A stretch of 64,000 bases of DNA. It comes from Neopestalotiopsis rosae (lineage: Eukaryota; Ascomycota; Sordariomycetes; Amphisphaeriales; Sporocadaceae). The stretch is taken from the NCBI GenBank assembly GCA_023078685.1, contig JALGAS010000005.1, positions 124,001 to 188,000 of the forward strand. The letters run 5' to 3'. Below the pieces are notes generated by a model. That model saw only the letters and a list, made by a program, of their open reading frames with translations, did not search any database and was not told the origin of the DNA. The translations under genes and the position numbers were made by a program. Shown here piece after piece: positions 33,772-45,256 of this stretch (position 1 is its first letter; each line of letters begins with the position of its first letter).

Positions 33772-34791
33772 TTACAGGTTCAGGAGGAAGATGCCCAAAG
33801 CAAATCTGGGCATCGGCCCCACGGCCGTTGTTTGTATCGTTTCCCTTGCAGTATAGCATACGGGAGGTATCCGTACAATTGTCATCATTAACTCTGCGGC
33901 CAGAGCGTATGTATATTTCTGTTCGTCATGGGCGCACGTGCGGATGATGAACAGAGTCAAAGCCACCACTGACAATCCAAAGTCGATCTATGTCGGTCAG
34001 TACATGAGATAGAACATGGAGGGGGAGTCGCATACCGTTGTAGGTATCAGCACAGTAGACACCTTTCTATACATGGTGACGGCGAGAACCAAAGCCAGTA
34101 CGCCTAAACCAACCTGAATAATGGCCATGACGAACCACGTAACGGTTGCCAACAACCTTTTAACCCGGCAAGGACCATGCAATAACTCCTGGTTGCCCTC
34201 GGAATTCCCGCCGCATACAGGCCAAGCACAGAAATGGCAGATGTAGCCGTATTCGCCATTTGCAAGTTCCAACAGCGGACCATGTTTGCGTTGGTAGTCC
34301 GGGGTGAGCTTCACCCGCCAGCATCGAAAGCAGATAGAACGCCAGGCGTCGTGCTCACGGGTGACGTCCAGAATCAAGCGACCAAGTCCCGGTGTGGTGA
34401 GACACTCGCTGCAGCAGCCTTGCAAGACGGCATCATACTGGCCATAGCTGGAGAACTGTTTTGACAGAACGTCGGGTGTGATCATGTGACGATAGAAGCG
34501 GCATACCTGACGCAGTCGCACAGTCTCGGAGAGATCCAAGTGGTTGAGGATCATGTACTGGAGTTCCAGGGGTAGCGCAGGGAGGCCAGAGCCCGTGTTT
34601 GGGGATTGCGCGGCGGGAGCGTCTGCATGGCTTCTGGAGATGCGACGAATGCGGGATCGCAGCTCATGGCCATGGCTCCTGCTGTTCTCTTCTCGCGCAA
34701 CTTTGTCGGCATGGCGGAAGAGTATCATCTTGCCAACCTTGCCAGGGGCGCGCGACCGTGATGGCCGTGACGTCGGTGCAACGAGGTGCAC
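33772..34791 (-). CDS. F-box protein with C-terminal membrane segments
   Basis: Two exons (34036..34791, 33772..33987; 48-nt intron, acceptor after CTGACCGACATAG) give 323 aa. The N-terminal 70 residues are basic and Ser/Arg-rich. The F-box follows at about 70-110 (LPLELQYMILNHLDLSETVR, CRFYRHM). A cysteine-rich region then has spaced pairs (GCCSECLTTPG, ICFRCWRVKL, YICHFCAWPVCGG) that could bind metal. Two hydrophobic stretches come after it (WFVMAIIQVGLGVLALVLAV and FGLSVVALTLFII). F-box proteins usually recruit substrates to SCF ubiquitin ligases, so the membrane segments suggest a membrane-anchored receptor. A further intron (GTAAGT at 33775) could replace the stop and extend the protein to 33702. 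Confidence 0.75.
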
Positions 34792-35286
34792 AAGGGTTGC
34801 GACAAATGCAAACGGTGTCCCACGGGTGGCCGATTAGTGATGTCGTTGGGCTACCAGGCAGCGGGGACCTGCGTTGCTGGCGATGCGGCCCGGAAGTTTA
34901 CTGCTTCTCAGGAGTCTGGCCAGGGTGGTGCCGCCGATCTCCAGCTACTGTCGGCCGTCCGCAAGGCAACGTACCAGCCAGTTTTCCTCATCGGTTGCGA
35001 CGCTTCCAAGTTGTCCTTTTGCTGCTACCAAGCGAGGTGTACAAGGAAGAAAACAATAAAAGAGCAAAGCACGAGAGATAAGGAAGTAGTAAAACCCAAG
35101 ACCGGAGCGCGGAGCGTCCAGCGCGACCTGGAAGGGATGGGGATAATTTCCAAGGCCCGGAGTGACAGTAGGCTGAGCAAACAGGCGAGATGCAACGAAG
35201 TGGGCAAGTTTTATGGTGTCGTCGCGGGCTTTTTAGTGTCTTGTCGACGTCGGCAGGTGGGCAGAGGTAGTTGTAGCCGTGCCGGA

Positions 35287-35307
35287 TGCTGCTGCTGCTG
35301 CTGCTGC
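35287..35307 (+). repeat. (TGC)7 microsatellite
   Basis: Seven perfect TGC units outside any supported reading frame, about 0.5 kb upstream of the F-box gene start. Confidence 0.9.
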
Positions 35308-35342
35308 TAGAACGAACGACACGCTTGCCACGTAGGGGTATT

Positions 35343-35387
35343 CAATCAATCAATCAATAATGAATCGACCAAATCGACCAAATCGAC
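35343..35387 (+). repeat. ATCA and AATCGACCA tandem repeats
   Basis: Four CAAT/ATCA units at 35343-35359 are followed at 35363-35387 by 2.8 copies of a 9-bp unit AATCGACCA. Confidence 0.85.
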
Positions 35388-38300
35388 AAATCAATCCAGT
35401 CCGTTGCTGTAGTCGTCGTCGCCGCCTTGGGGGTGTGAGGTGGAGGGCCCTCTCCTGTGCCTAGGTCCTGGTCCTTGTCCTTGTTCTTGGGAACCGAATT
35501 GAAGCCTCCCAGTCTGCGGATTGAGGGACCTGAGGGACCTGAACGGGGTCTTGGCCAACCAACTGCGTCAGAGGGATGGCGGATTTTGTATTTTCCCAGG
35601 CGCATTCCCGGGTGTCCGGCACCTCCCAGCTGCTCGTCTCCAAGGGGCGAGGCGGCGTCTAGCGCCAAGACTGCGGGTAGTCGGCACGCATTACTCAGAG
35701 TGGATTGGCTGTACCTCAAACTTGAGCCTGCCCACCCAAACACCCACCAAAGTCCAGTGGTCTGTGGCCTGTGGTTCGTTCACCCCTCGTTTTTTCTGCT
35801 CAGTATTATGGTGCCGGTATCCGATCTGCAGATGCAACATTCCGTTCAGCACCCAGACAACAGGTGGGAATTGATGCCGATCATTCAGGGCGGTCATAGT
35901 AGTGTAGTTAGATAGTCGTGGTGTTTTTTTATTCCTTTTTCATGTTCAATTTGTTGCTTTACAGTCGTTCTGCTCTTCCAGTTTCGACCCGCTCAATCAT
36001 CTTGCTACATGCCGCCAATTTACATTAGATTCGTTGGACTCTGTCGGCTTGGCCGCAACCCGAACACGACCACGGCCATTTTACTGGTTGTCGGCCTTGG
36101 CCATTACAGGTACCTACGCTAGTCGCCGACAGACCATGAATGAATGGGTGTTGAGGTCATTTTGGCCAGTAACAAATGCAGGGTCTTTTCTAGAGTACTA
36201 TAGCACTCGTAAAAAGGATTGCTTAGAGCAACTAAAAATTTCATGTTGGACAGAAAAACTCAGAACAGCTAGCCCGCGGCTGAGTTTGTTGTAAGGAGAG
36301 CACCGTTTCGAGGTCTTGGGGAGCTTACGTGTTGGCCTGTACCTTGACGTCCACGTCTTGCGGCGTGCCCTGTAAATTGCCGCTAAAGTGTCAACTACAT
36401 CAGCAGAATGCTACACATGCCCCAGAATAGCTAGCCGTGGCACAATCGGCATGTGCACAAGAACTCTGCTGGGGCATTTCACATTGCGCGAGCCATGATG
36501 AAAAGCCACCATGCATTCATATTACTGTATAGGTTAATGTATTAGACTGTCACAGGGCTGAAGCCTGAAGCTAGAGCGGTTCAACGTTGGGGACTGAAAA
36601 TTCCGACCCCTCCCTCCATGAGCCGGATTCCGTACGAGTTCGCTACTAAGTACTGCGAAGCGACCGGCTACTAAGCTGACCAGTGTGGTAGTCTCTTGTC
36701 GGACTCGACTTGCCGCCGGCACATTCCCACCCGCGGAACCCAGCGCATGACACTCACGACTCACGCACCATGGGCTTGGCATAAATGTCCTTGTCAGGTC
36801 AGATATCATACCTATGTAGTTAAGAATGCTTATGTAGGTTGACTATTGAGGAATGCAGTTCTGTCGTAAGTAATTTCCATTTCCCGACGTGCAATTTCGG
36901 TCGCGGGCTTCCATTCAATGGTTGCTGAACCAGAAATAGCAATAATAGAAATACTACCATCTGCCGACAAGATGTTCGTAGCACTGAAAAGGCAAAAAAA
37001 TGCACAACTGCCTCATGCGCTCGCGGATAAACCGGAACCTCTATTGCACGTCCTCGCGACACGTACATATCCCACCTATCACCAAAGCTGGTAGGTATAT
37101 TATACCAGATAGGCGACGGGTCCCTATATCGTACCTTGGCTAGATTCCTATGGGGCAGCCCTAGTGGTGTAATATTATTCATGCATGTATGATACGAGTG
37201 ACAGCTGGGGCTAGCTGCAATCAGAGTGTAGCAGGCTTCTCATTTGCACTATGGCTAAGCCACAGTCGCGCCCAGAACGAAGCCATACACTCTAAATCTT
37301 CTCCCATCTCTCTGTCGCCGATCATCATAAAGTCTTGGCAAAGATCTCGACAATGCTTATATGTATCAAGCCGCTGGCGCACCGTTCCATGTGAAGGACG
37401 AATACCTAAGCTTTAGAGCTGTCGTTGTTTATACTTTTCAGAGCCTCGCAGATCTCCCGTGCCACGAGCAGCGGCTTGCATACACATGATACGTACATTA
37501 TGGCCATCATCGGATACCGGATGTGCTGCTCGATGCCGATTTTGCCGATTAATCACTTTTTCTCTTCATGCTAACGAACAGCTCCAGACAACGCGCCGCC
37601 CGACCTCCCAGCGGCGCCCACTCACTTGATTGCTCTTCCGAATAACCGCGGACTCGGCAGGAGCTCCTGTGTTGTGATGCGCCAATTAGCTCAACCTGGC
37701 CTGATGTGAGAACCTTCTCGCGATATGTTGATAAAGGCGCGAGTTGCGATAATATGGACAACCAATCACACGCACCATTGCTGGCACCGAGTTCTCATGC
37801 CGCCTCTTCTTCTGTCCACGGCCTCGACAGGCCAACGTCTTGTAGTTGATAATATGGAAAGACGGCTTGCTGCACACGAATCATGAGATTTGAAGACACT
37901 AAAGAAGGTCACCGGCACCATGGTTCTACTGCTTGATAATCGAGGCTTCATAGATATTATCATCCGGTGAGCCGACTGACCATTTGGCAGAATCATCTGA
38001 ACCCTGGTCGTCGGCCATACTTGGACTCGATTCCAATGCGAAACAATTAGAGGATTTGCCGAATGGCCTGGCTTAACCAACATGCTTCTAACCTAGCTGC
38101 ATGTCCATAACACTCCTTGATGGATATCAGGGTATCTCGGCAGTGGGTAAGACGGAACCCACACAATCCTACTCCCCACGATAGGAGTCCCCGTTGATCG
38201 GGCCCCCATGAACAAGGGGACTTGTTGAGCCATATCCATTTTTGAAAATCTTTACGTGCCCAACAGCCAGCGTTTCATCATATGATTTTGTATTCACGAC

Positions 38301-38756
38301 ACCTCTTCTTTTATCACGTTGGTGGTAGAAATCAGAGTTGGTGCTTTTGACCTCGCTGGCTCGACAGACCCCTGGCATCTTCTGTCTTACCACAATGAGG
38401 TCAAGGTTTGAATTTGACTTTGCTTGAATCGAGACGAACAAGCAAATCGATTGGAGATGCCAGGCGGTTTCTGATGAAAGATGTTCCGAGCACGAGATGC
38501 GGGGTGTTGATCTTCCCCTTGCAGACCGTTGTACCTCTTTCGTTTTACGCCCATTTTTGAATGTCAGCGTCTCTGAGACCTAACACCACGCTGGTACCGC
38601 GGACGAAGCACATTGAACCCCGACGCTATGCGGAATATATCATCTGCTGCATCGTCGCAATTTTCAACTTCAGTAAAGGGTGCACGATAAACGTCCGGCC
38701 TCGGAAAAATGGGACCCCACGGCTCAAATAATTGATCCTTGGACCATTCCAACCTC

Positions 38757-38792
38757 TAAAATAAAAATAAAAATAAAAATAAAAATAAAAAA
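38757..38792 (+). repeat. (TAAAAA)n hexanucleotide microsatellite
   Basis: About five to six tandem copies of TAAAAA in AT-rich gene-poor sequence. T residues recur every six bases. Confidence 0.9.
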
Positions 38793-39583
38793 GGAAGAAA
38801 AGGCCCCCTGTGCATTTCAGCAATCGCAAAGATAAAAAGATCATGTCGAATGGCTACTTTTGAGCTGTTTTCTTTTATATCGCTTGTTTCTCTTGACTTG
38901 AGGGGATGCGCCCTTGCCCAGATACTCATGTAAAGCTGCCCAGCGCATACTTCTGTATCATAACGGCAGGAAATGGAGAAAGCAGCATACGCTGCTGACT
39001 TCACATTTCCCTCTGGAAGTTGTCAAGCTAAGCATTGGCGATAAGCATGAACAGCCGACCGGCAAAAGTGCTTCTAAACATTGCTAGGGGAAGCCGTATC
39101 TGTGTAGTTCTGCCCGTGAAAAAGGACCGGCTCGAAGGCGAGCAAGTCCGGTGCTCCCATCATTTCCACTGCTTACCCTCATTTCTCTAAAGCCGCCGCA
39201 GTGTGGCCGTTCACCTTGATCTATTGCGACTATGCTCCAGATTCAAGTCAGCATGCATCATCAAAACAACTGTGGAAGAACAAGTAAGAAAGAAATGTTG
39301 GCGTATCAGCTCTCTTCGTGTAAATCATTTTATAGCGAACACCGAAATGATACTTCCGAGTTGTTGCCATGAATCCGGAGACGCTTGTCGGATTTTTATC
39401 CGTATTCTCTTGCACCCATGAGCGGACTCTAAACGGGTTCATATCGGACTGTCAGTCAACTGTTCCATTCCGCAATGCTCCATTACAGAAATCAGTGGCA
39501 CTCTGGTGACATGAATTTCAGTGAATTCAAAGACAATTATCTAATGCAGTATGTTATGTGAATCGGAAAGTCAATCTCAAGTG

Positions 39584-39609
39584 TTACACGTGAGTTGGCT
39601 CACGTGTAA
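39584..39609. promoter_or_regulatory. perfect inverted repeat with two E-boxes
   Basis: Two 11-bp perfect arms (TTACACGTGAG and its complement) are separated by TTGG. Each arm contains CACGTG (39587-39592 and 39601-39606), the core bound by bHLH regulators. The sites are 14 bp apart centre to centre. No gene is supported within 2 kb, so the target, if any, is unknown. The hairpin could alternatively act in RNA. Confidence 0.5.
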
Positions 39610-41927
39610 GATTCAATGCTGTCGCCACCTCCACCAGGGGTGTGTGCAGTGCGCTTCAGCCATATACAAAACATCAAGCAATATGAATGTGGCCGTTTGG
39701 TTCACAGTAGTGTACCACTACATTCTTGAGATGATAATGCAATGCCGTATAGTTGCATTGTGCCACTCCTATGATCAATAAATCCGGCGAATGCCGAAGA
39801 AAGATTCAGAAGTAGTATAGATTGACAGCAAGGCATTGTACAAGCTCCATAAAATGCATGTCTTGATCATGATTGGCGATCGCTGATGGGCGCCTTTCTC
39901 GTAGGCGGAACTGCATCCTCAAGGGCGGCTATGTACTACTATGGACGACAAACGCAATTGCAGGTCAACCGACTTGTAAATCAATAGAAGACTCTCATTT
40001 AATCTCTCGATAGGTATGTTTCAGGAAAACTACTTGAAAACTAATCATCTCCCGTTTCACTGTAGGAATGGGATAAGGTCCATGCCGGCGTTACTGATTT
40101 TTTATGATATAAGGAGAATCTCTTTTGGGGAAAGACAAACTGTCGGTATGGTAATTTTCGTCAAGTTAAGCAAATTATCTCTAGGTACCAGGTAATCCAT
40201 TGAAAGGATATGATAATATCCCCGAAGAATGAATTGAGAATGGCATCTGCGTTCGAATTACATGCCATACACACAATTCTGGCTGATTCACATTGCACAA
40301 GTGTGAGGTTGTTTTATCCATCTTTGAGGCAGTATTCGTGGATCAGTACTTGAGTTCTATAGTCTCAGCCTATGGTGAGATTACATGTCAATATTTGTCA
40401 CCTCCATGTGCTATTTCTCTGTCAAACCATCTTCCTAGCAGCGAATTAAATAACATCTACACTGCAATACCACTAAACTTAACATGTGTTTATACAACGG
40501 AGTGCCAAGAGCTGATACTTCATAGATTCTCGCCTGTGGTAGAGCAGAGAAGCAGTAGATGGAACCAAAATAGTTACAAGTAGCAAAATTGGTGTGTCTT
40601 CAACCTCGCCACGATATGCCGCACGCTAGAGCAAGCAACCGTCGTGTCCACGAGCGACCATACCCTATATAGTTTCTGGAAAGCCGCTAAATATGTAGAA
40701 ACTCTGACGATCTACTGAGTCAAGGTATAATAAGTCCTATTCCACACGAAGAACGCATTTGAACGATAATATGACCTTTTTGGAAAGTTCTATTCGCTTG
40801 TTGTCGAAGAGATGAAACAAAAGCCACCTGCGAAAGTCGTTTGAAGCAGAAGCAGATTTGTTTTACAGTTACATTGAGTGGCCGAAAAAGTTCGTGTACG
40901 CCAGGGAACTGACTCTAGTATTAAATCGCTGTTGACGTCTCTGTAGCGAGGATTGGCTCATATGGTAGCACAGGACTTGAACTTGCGCACGAGATTGCTG
41001 GTTGACTGTTAACACGAAACATACCACAATCCGTATGTAATTTATATGGACAAATTTTTTTTTTTGCGGCATGAGTGATCCACAATATGTTTCACATGGC
41101 CCTCGTACCTCGTGTCCGTGCGAATAAGTACACCATAGGGCCGAGAAGAGATAATTTTGGTTTATAGAGGTTAGAGAAATACCTAGGTATGTTATATATT
41201 GTCATGTAAACTATTTTATAACCCTCGTCGCACAATGACCGCTAGCGGAGGGCTGAAGCTCCAGGCTGCATCGAGTTTTCCAGGTGCCTACTTCCAGATG
41301 TGTACCTTGCAAAGCACATGAGCACATGTAAGGGTCCCAAATCCCAAGACTAGAGGATACTATTTGATTCATCCATGGCTTGTGGCTTTCTCTATTTCAT
41401 AATTCCTCTACAGATTGTCCTTATACTCGGGAATTGCTGAAGCTTAAGAAGCCTCACTGTAGATACCGGTGCATCACATGATGGGGAACCACAGCTCTGC
41501 TGCCCAGACAGATCCCTTGCTAGCGCTTATGACAACGCGGATACAAAGCACGATCTATGCTGCAATGGAGGACGAAGGATTGGATCCCACCGCGCAACCC
41601 CGATTCTCCTGCACTTTGCTGACTTGAGCCTCGGATAGCAAGTAGCCATTCCAGCAGCATAACCTCGAGAACAGCTCCAAGCCATCGTTTTACACACTCG
41701 TGAAGCAAGTCATTGTGAACAGCGCCTATTTCCCACCTCTTATCTCTTGCCTCTTACTTGTCGGAGGTGCCAGCATTGTAGTATTGGATACGTGAAAAAA
41801 TTGGGCCAAGAACACTGCCTGAGATGGGTTCTGCGAAAGTTCTGAAGACCCTCGGAGTTGGAAAGGTGTGCCAAATAGCCAGTATCGATTTCGCACACAT
41901 GTTAACTCAAGGTCGCAGGGCACTACG

Positions 41928-42539
41928 ATGGACATCACCATCAACGAGAATGAGCCAGAGGATTCCGTAGATCGATATACCATGGACACTTACGTGTCGG
42001 GCGAGGAACAACTTTTCATACCTCCACACTGGCATAAGGTAAGGTAGCAGAAGAGAGCCTTGCATCGCGTTCTTGATTGTCAAGCACAGTCGTTTAACAA
42101 TTCTTGGAAAATTATAGGAGCATGCTGAGTACTTGACGGTCCTTGAGGGCAGGATGGAAGTGACTCTTGACGGCCAAAAGGTGGTCTTGGAAGCCGGTGA
42201 TCCTCCGATCTTGGTAGCGCGACGTGTTGTGCACACCATCAAGAGCTTCGTAGGAGAAAGACTTGTATTTCGCGAGAGGCCAGATCCTGGGGGCCTCCAC
42301 AAAGCCTTGTAAGATACCTGTATTCTCGGATGATCCGGTCAATAAGAAGCCAGATCGACTGCTCACGCTCTAAAACTAGGTTTTTCAACGATGTCTTCCA
42401 AACGGGAAGCTTTGGGACCATTTTTCACCTGTTGAGGGCCTTTCACGATGGGGATTCATATCTCGCATTGCCTTTACATTTTAGAATCTTTGATGAAATT
42501 GCAAGTATCAGTCAAGCTTCGTACCGTTTCATCAACTAA
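41928..42539 (+). CDS. cupin-domain protein
   Basis: Exons 41928..42038, 42118..42308 and 42380..42539 (introns 79 and 71 nt) give 153 aa. The core is a single cupin barrel: DRYTMDTYVSGEEQLFIPP, then HWHKEHAEYLTVLEGRMEV with the usual His/Glu metal ligands, AGDPPILVARRVVHTI with the second-motif histidine, and GERLVFRERPDPGG. The tail FFNDVFQTGSFGTIFHLLRAFHDGD fits fungal cupins of unknown function. The start is doubtful. Codons before ATG 41928 stay open and protein-like (for example SQYRFRTHV) back to a stop near 41820 with no ATG in frame, while an ATG at 41824 is out of frame. The real N-terminus may lie in an upstream exon, or a base may have been lost. No enzymatic role can be assigned. 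Confidence 0.75.
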
Positions 42540-43189
42540 CATTTGTTATGCAAGTTCATTATGATATTTGGGACCTTGGCGCGTCCATTCGCACCAAGCA
42601 AACCAGAGAAACTATGATGTGGTGGGTTCTTGGTACATCTTGGAGTATACGAAATTTTGGAATTGATACTGTGAGCATTTTGGGTGGTTAATATTGACGA
42701 ACTGGTCTGGCGATTCAGTATCAGTTACTCGCTTCCATAGCGGTGCACTGGTGAACATGCAGGAGCTGGCTCATCTCTCGGCGCCGCTTTGCCACTGTTC
42801 ACTCCCAGCATGCTCGATATACCCTCGGGGATGGTTTCCCTACAGCGTGTCGACAGTTCCCAAATGACGAACCCGTAGTTTACCTAAGAGGATGCCGCAA
42901 CGATGACGCGAAAGTATTGGATGATTAGATCACGTCAGATTCCCATTCAAATTAATTATGATTTGTCGGGATGCGCGAGCGGTGAGGGCTGCTTCAAAAT
43001 ATTCGAAAGAGATACTCGGTACTGTGTAATCGCAATGTATCTCCTCGCTGGGAGATATGAGCCGTCTTGCAGAATGATTTGCTTCCGATGCTACTTGTAT
43101 TCCTTGCACAAATTACTTTGAATCACCAATACATAATCTGGGGTAGCTCGGCGGCAGCCGTAACTAATGGTCCTTTTCCGAACCCGCAG

Positions 43190-43394
43190 GAAGCACGACA
43201 TTGCGGCCTATGCCCTGCATGAAGCAATGTCCGAAGTCAAAGAACAATACGAAAGCGACCGCCTCAACGGCAAGCATAGTGTCTGTGTTATGAGCTTTGA
43301 GGTTACTCTTGACCTGGACTGCAGCAAATTTCACAAACGAGGAAAGAGGGCTGAAAACATCTCGATCGTCTGTAAGGACGATTTTCGCGGATAG
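43190..43394 (+). other. possible orphan exon or gene relic
   Basis: After a CCGCAG acceptor-like site there is an open stretch of 68 codons ending in TAG. Its composition is protein-like (KHDIAAYALHEAMSEVK, then LDLDCSKFHKRGKRAE) and codons are fairly C-rich, unlike the surroundings. I found no convincing upstream exon and recognise no domain. An overlapping minus-strand frame is open over the same bases. It could be a fragment of a degraded gene or a chance frame. Confidence 0.25.
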
Positions 43395-45120
43395 GTGGAA
43401 CGATCCGTCACTCGGAAAATCATTCAAATGAAATGCAGTCGCTCGATTTACCATGTGGATGTCCTACCAGGTGCCCTACTGTTCATGTTGCAACTGTACT
43501 GAGCTGGATTGTGGCTACTCGAAAATTGACAAAGCTGGGTAAATGCAACCCGCCTTGGCGTTCTAGCCAAGACATGTGAAGGAGTTGCAGTAGATTTGCA
43601 GTACTACCTTGATTCGTATGCCTGTGCAGGAATCTCAAAATAGGCACATCACAGGCGTTGCGCAGCTGCGACGCCGTTCGGATAATTGAAAGACTTGGCG
43701 AATTGCTCTGATATTGCACAATAGCATGTCATGCTGTCGTGTCAGAGACACGAATGCTTTCCTGGCAATACTTTGACTAGGTAAAAATGACCAATTCTCT
43801 CATTGGTGGGTCTGATTCTGTAGAAATGCTTGATTTGACGAAAGGAGAACCATCACGTCTTGAGATCCTGACGATAACGCTATGCAGCTCAGTTGCGATC
43901 TTGCTAGTGAGGCTGTTTGGGGTGGAGAATTGCCACCTCGTCGCTTCGATTGTTAATGGGCCGGTCAAAATTGGTAATGACCAGGGTCTTGGGCGTCTTC
44001 CAGTGCCTGGCTAATGACCAACTTGGGCGGCAGTTGACCTTCCTGTTCTGGAATGGTAGCTTTCCTCCACACCAAAGCAATCGACAAGACCTCTGCCGAT
44101 ATGACCCAACAATGGCTGCATGGAGGCAAGGAACTGCAAAGGTGAGCCTGGCTTTGGAAGTATCGTAACGTAGGATTCTGATTGTGGTGCCATGCAGTGA
44201 ATGATAGTCGTGATACGCTTCGTAGACCGGATATGAGGGGCCGCGCCTCGGGGCAAGATGGAGATGCATTCGACTTCGCCTAATTCACAATGACTTGTTT
44301 CTGATAGTCAGGCATACAAAGATTCCAGAGCGATTTCATCAAGTTCCAAGATCTTGAATCCGATAAGATGCCAAGATTTGTATATGGACCAAGCAACAGG
44401 GTGCTCTGCCCTATGGTTCTTGGCTTTGCCCAGACTGTCAACATTATGCTTCCTTTGAAGCTTGTTTCGACATCCAAGAGGCTCCAACAGGAATATCGCG
44501 GCGGCCGATTCCCTTCACAGCGCTTGGCTCGGCTTGGCCATGCACATATCTTTAGTTGAAAAACGTCGGAGAATGACCCAGGCAATCAACTGGGAGTCTC
44601 CGCTGTTAATCGTTGGTCTCTATTGGCTCTTGACGTATCACCGTGGTGGTATCATTGGCGCAAAGGAGTGCGGCTCGACTCCAGATATTGCTATAGCATG
44701 GCATGTCGCCACAAGGACGACCCCAACTGTGCATTAGTCCGATTGCTTGTGTTACACTATCGACATGTGCACCTGTTGCTCCATTCACGATTGGTAGCCG
44801 GGACTGTCGATATCCCATTTCGCCCACAACCCTTATCTTCGTTTCCTGTTGTGATACTACGTCGAGCCCGACGAATACCTGGATATGCAATAAACAACAT
44901 GAGGAAGCGTACGTACTCGTGCCTGTTATAGCATCACACGATAGCTATCTACCCTACATAGCTCCATTCCTTGACAAACCCTGAGCCTCAACATGCTTTG
45001 TGTCTTTCTCATTTGAGGAATATTCGAGCTGAGGAAAGCAAGGTATATGGTGCCATCCGAATCTAGAACCAAACATATCCGGATTGATATGGCTCGCTTG
45101 CACCTGTGACTCTCTCCAAC

Positions 45121-45126
45121 GCCAAG
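45121..45126 (+). promoter_or_regulatory. PacC-type GCCAAG motif
   Basis: One GCCARG-consensus hexamer 131 bp upstream of the first G1 peptidase ATG and just upstream of its TATAAAG box. A single hexamer is weak evidence. Confidence 0.3.
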
Positions 45127-45256
45127 ACTATCGGCATGCCACGACTATAAAGCCTTGACGATGGCCGCAGCAGATTACTTGCTGCTCTCAGTCCAGTCTC
45201 CTCAAGCCTTTCCACCTCGAGTCATTCTTCCATAGCACAATTTTCCATCATAAATC

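Larger units (their letters stand above)
34792..41927. other. 7-kb gene-poor region
   Basis: The longest stretch without a supported gene. The first 1.2 kb upstream of the F-box gene is GC-rich and contains open frames on both strands (for example 35457-35915 +) without domains. The rest is AT-rich with stops in every frame. It contains a (TGC)7 repeat, short ATCA and 9-bp repeats, a (TAAAAA)n hexanucleotide repeat and a palindrome with two CACGTG boxes, listed separately. No terminal repeats, transposase or reverse-transcriptase motif were found by eye. Confidence 0.45.
42540..45256. other. intergenic region with unrecognised open stretches
   Basis: About 2.7 kb. Apart from the candidate exon at 43190-43394, open frames on both strands (43787-44269, 44280-44890) overlap each other and match no family I know. 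A TATAAAG box lies at 45146-45152, about 105 bp before the first G1 peptidase ATG. Gene relics are possible. Confidence 0.4.

Noticed and set aside
35457..35915. 152-codon plus-strand open frame with Pro/Gly/Ser-rich content
   Set aside because: Lies in GC-rich upstream sequence of the F-box gene; overlapping frames on the other strand are equally open, which points to base composition.
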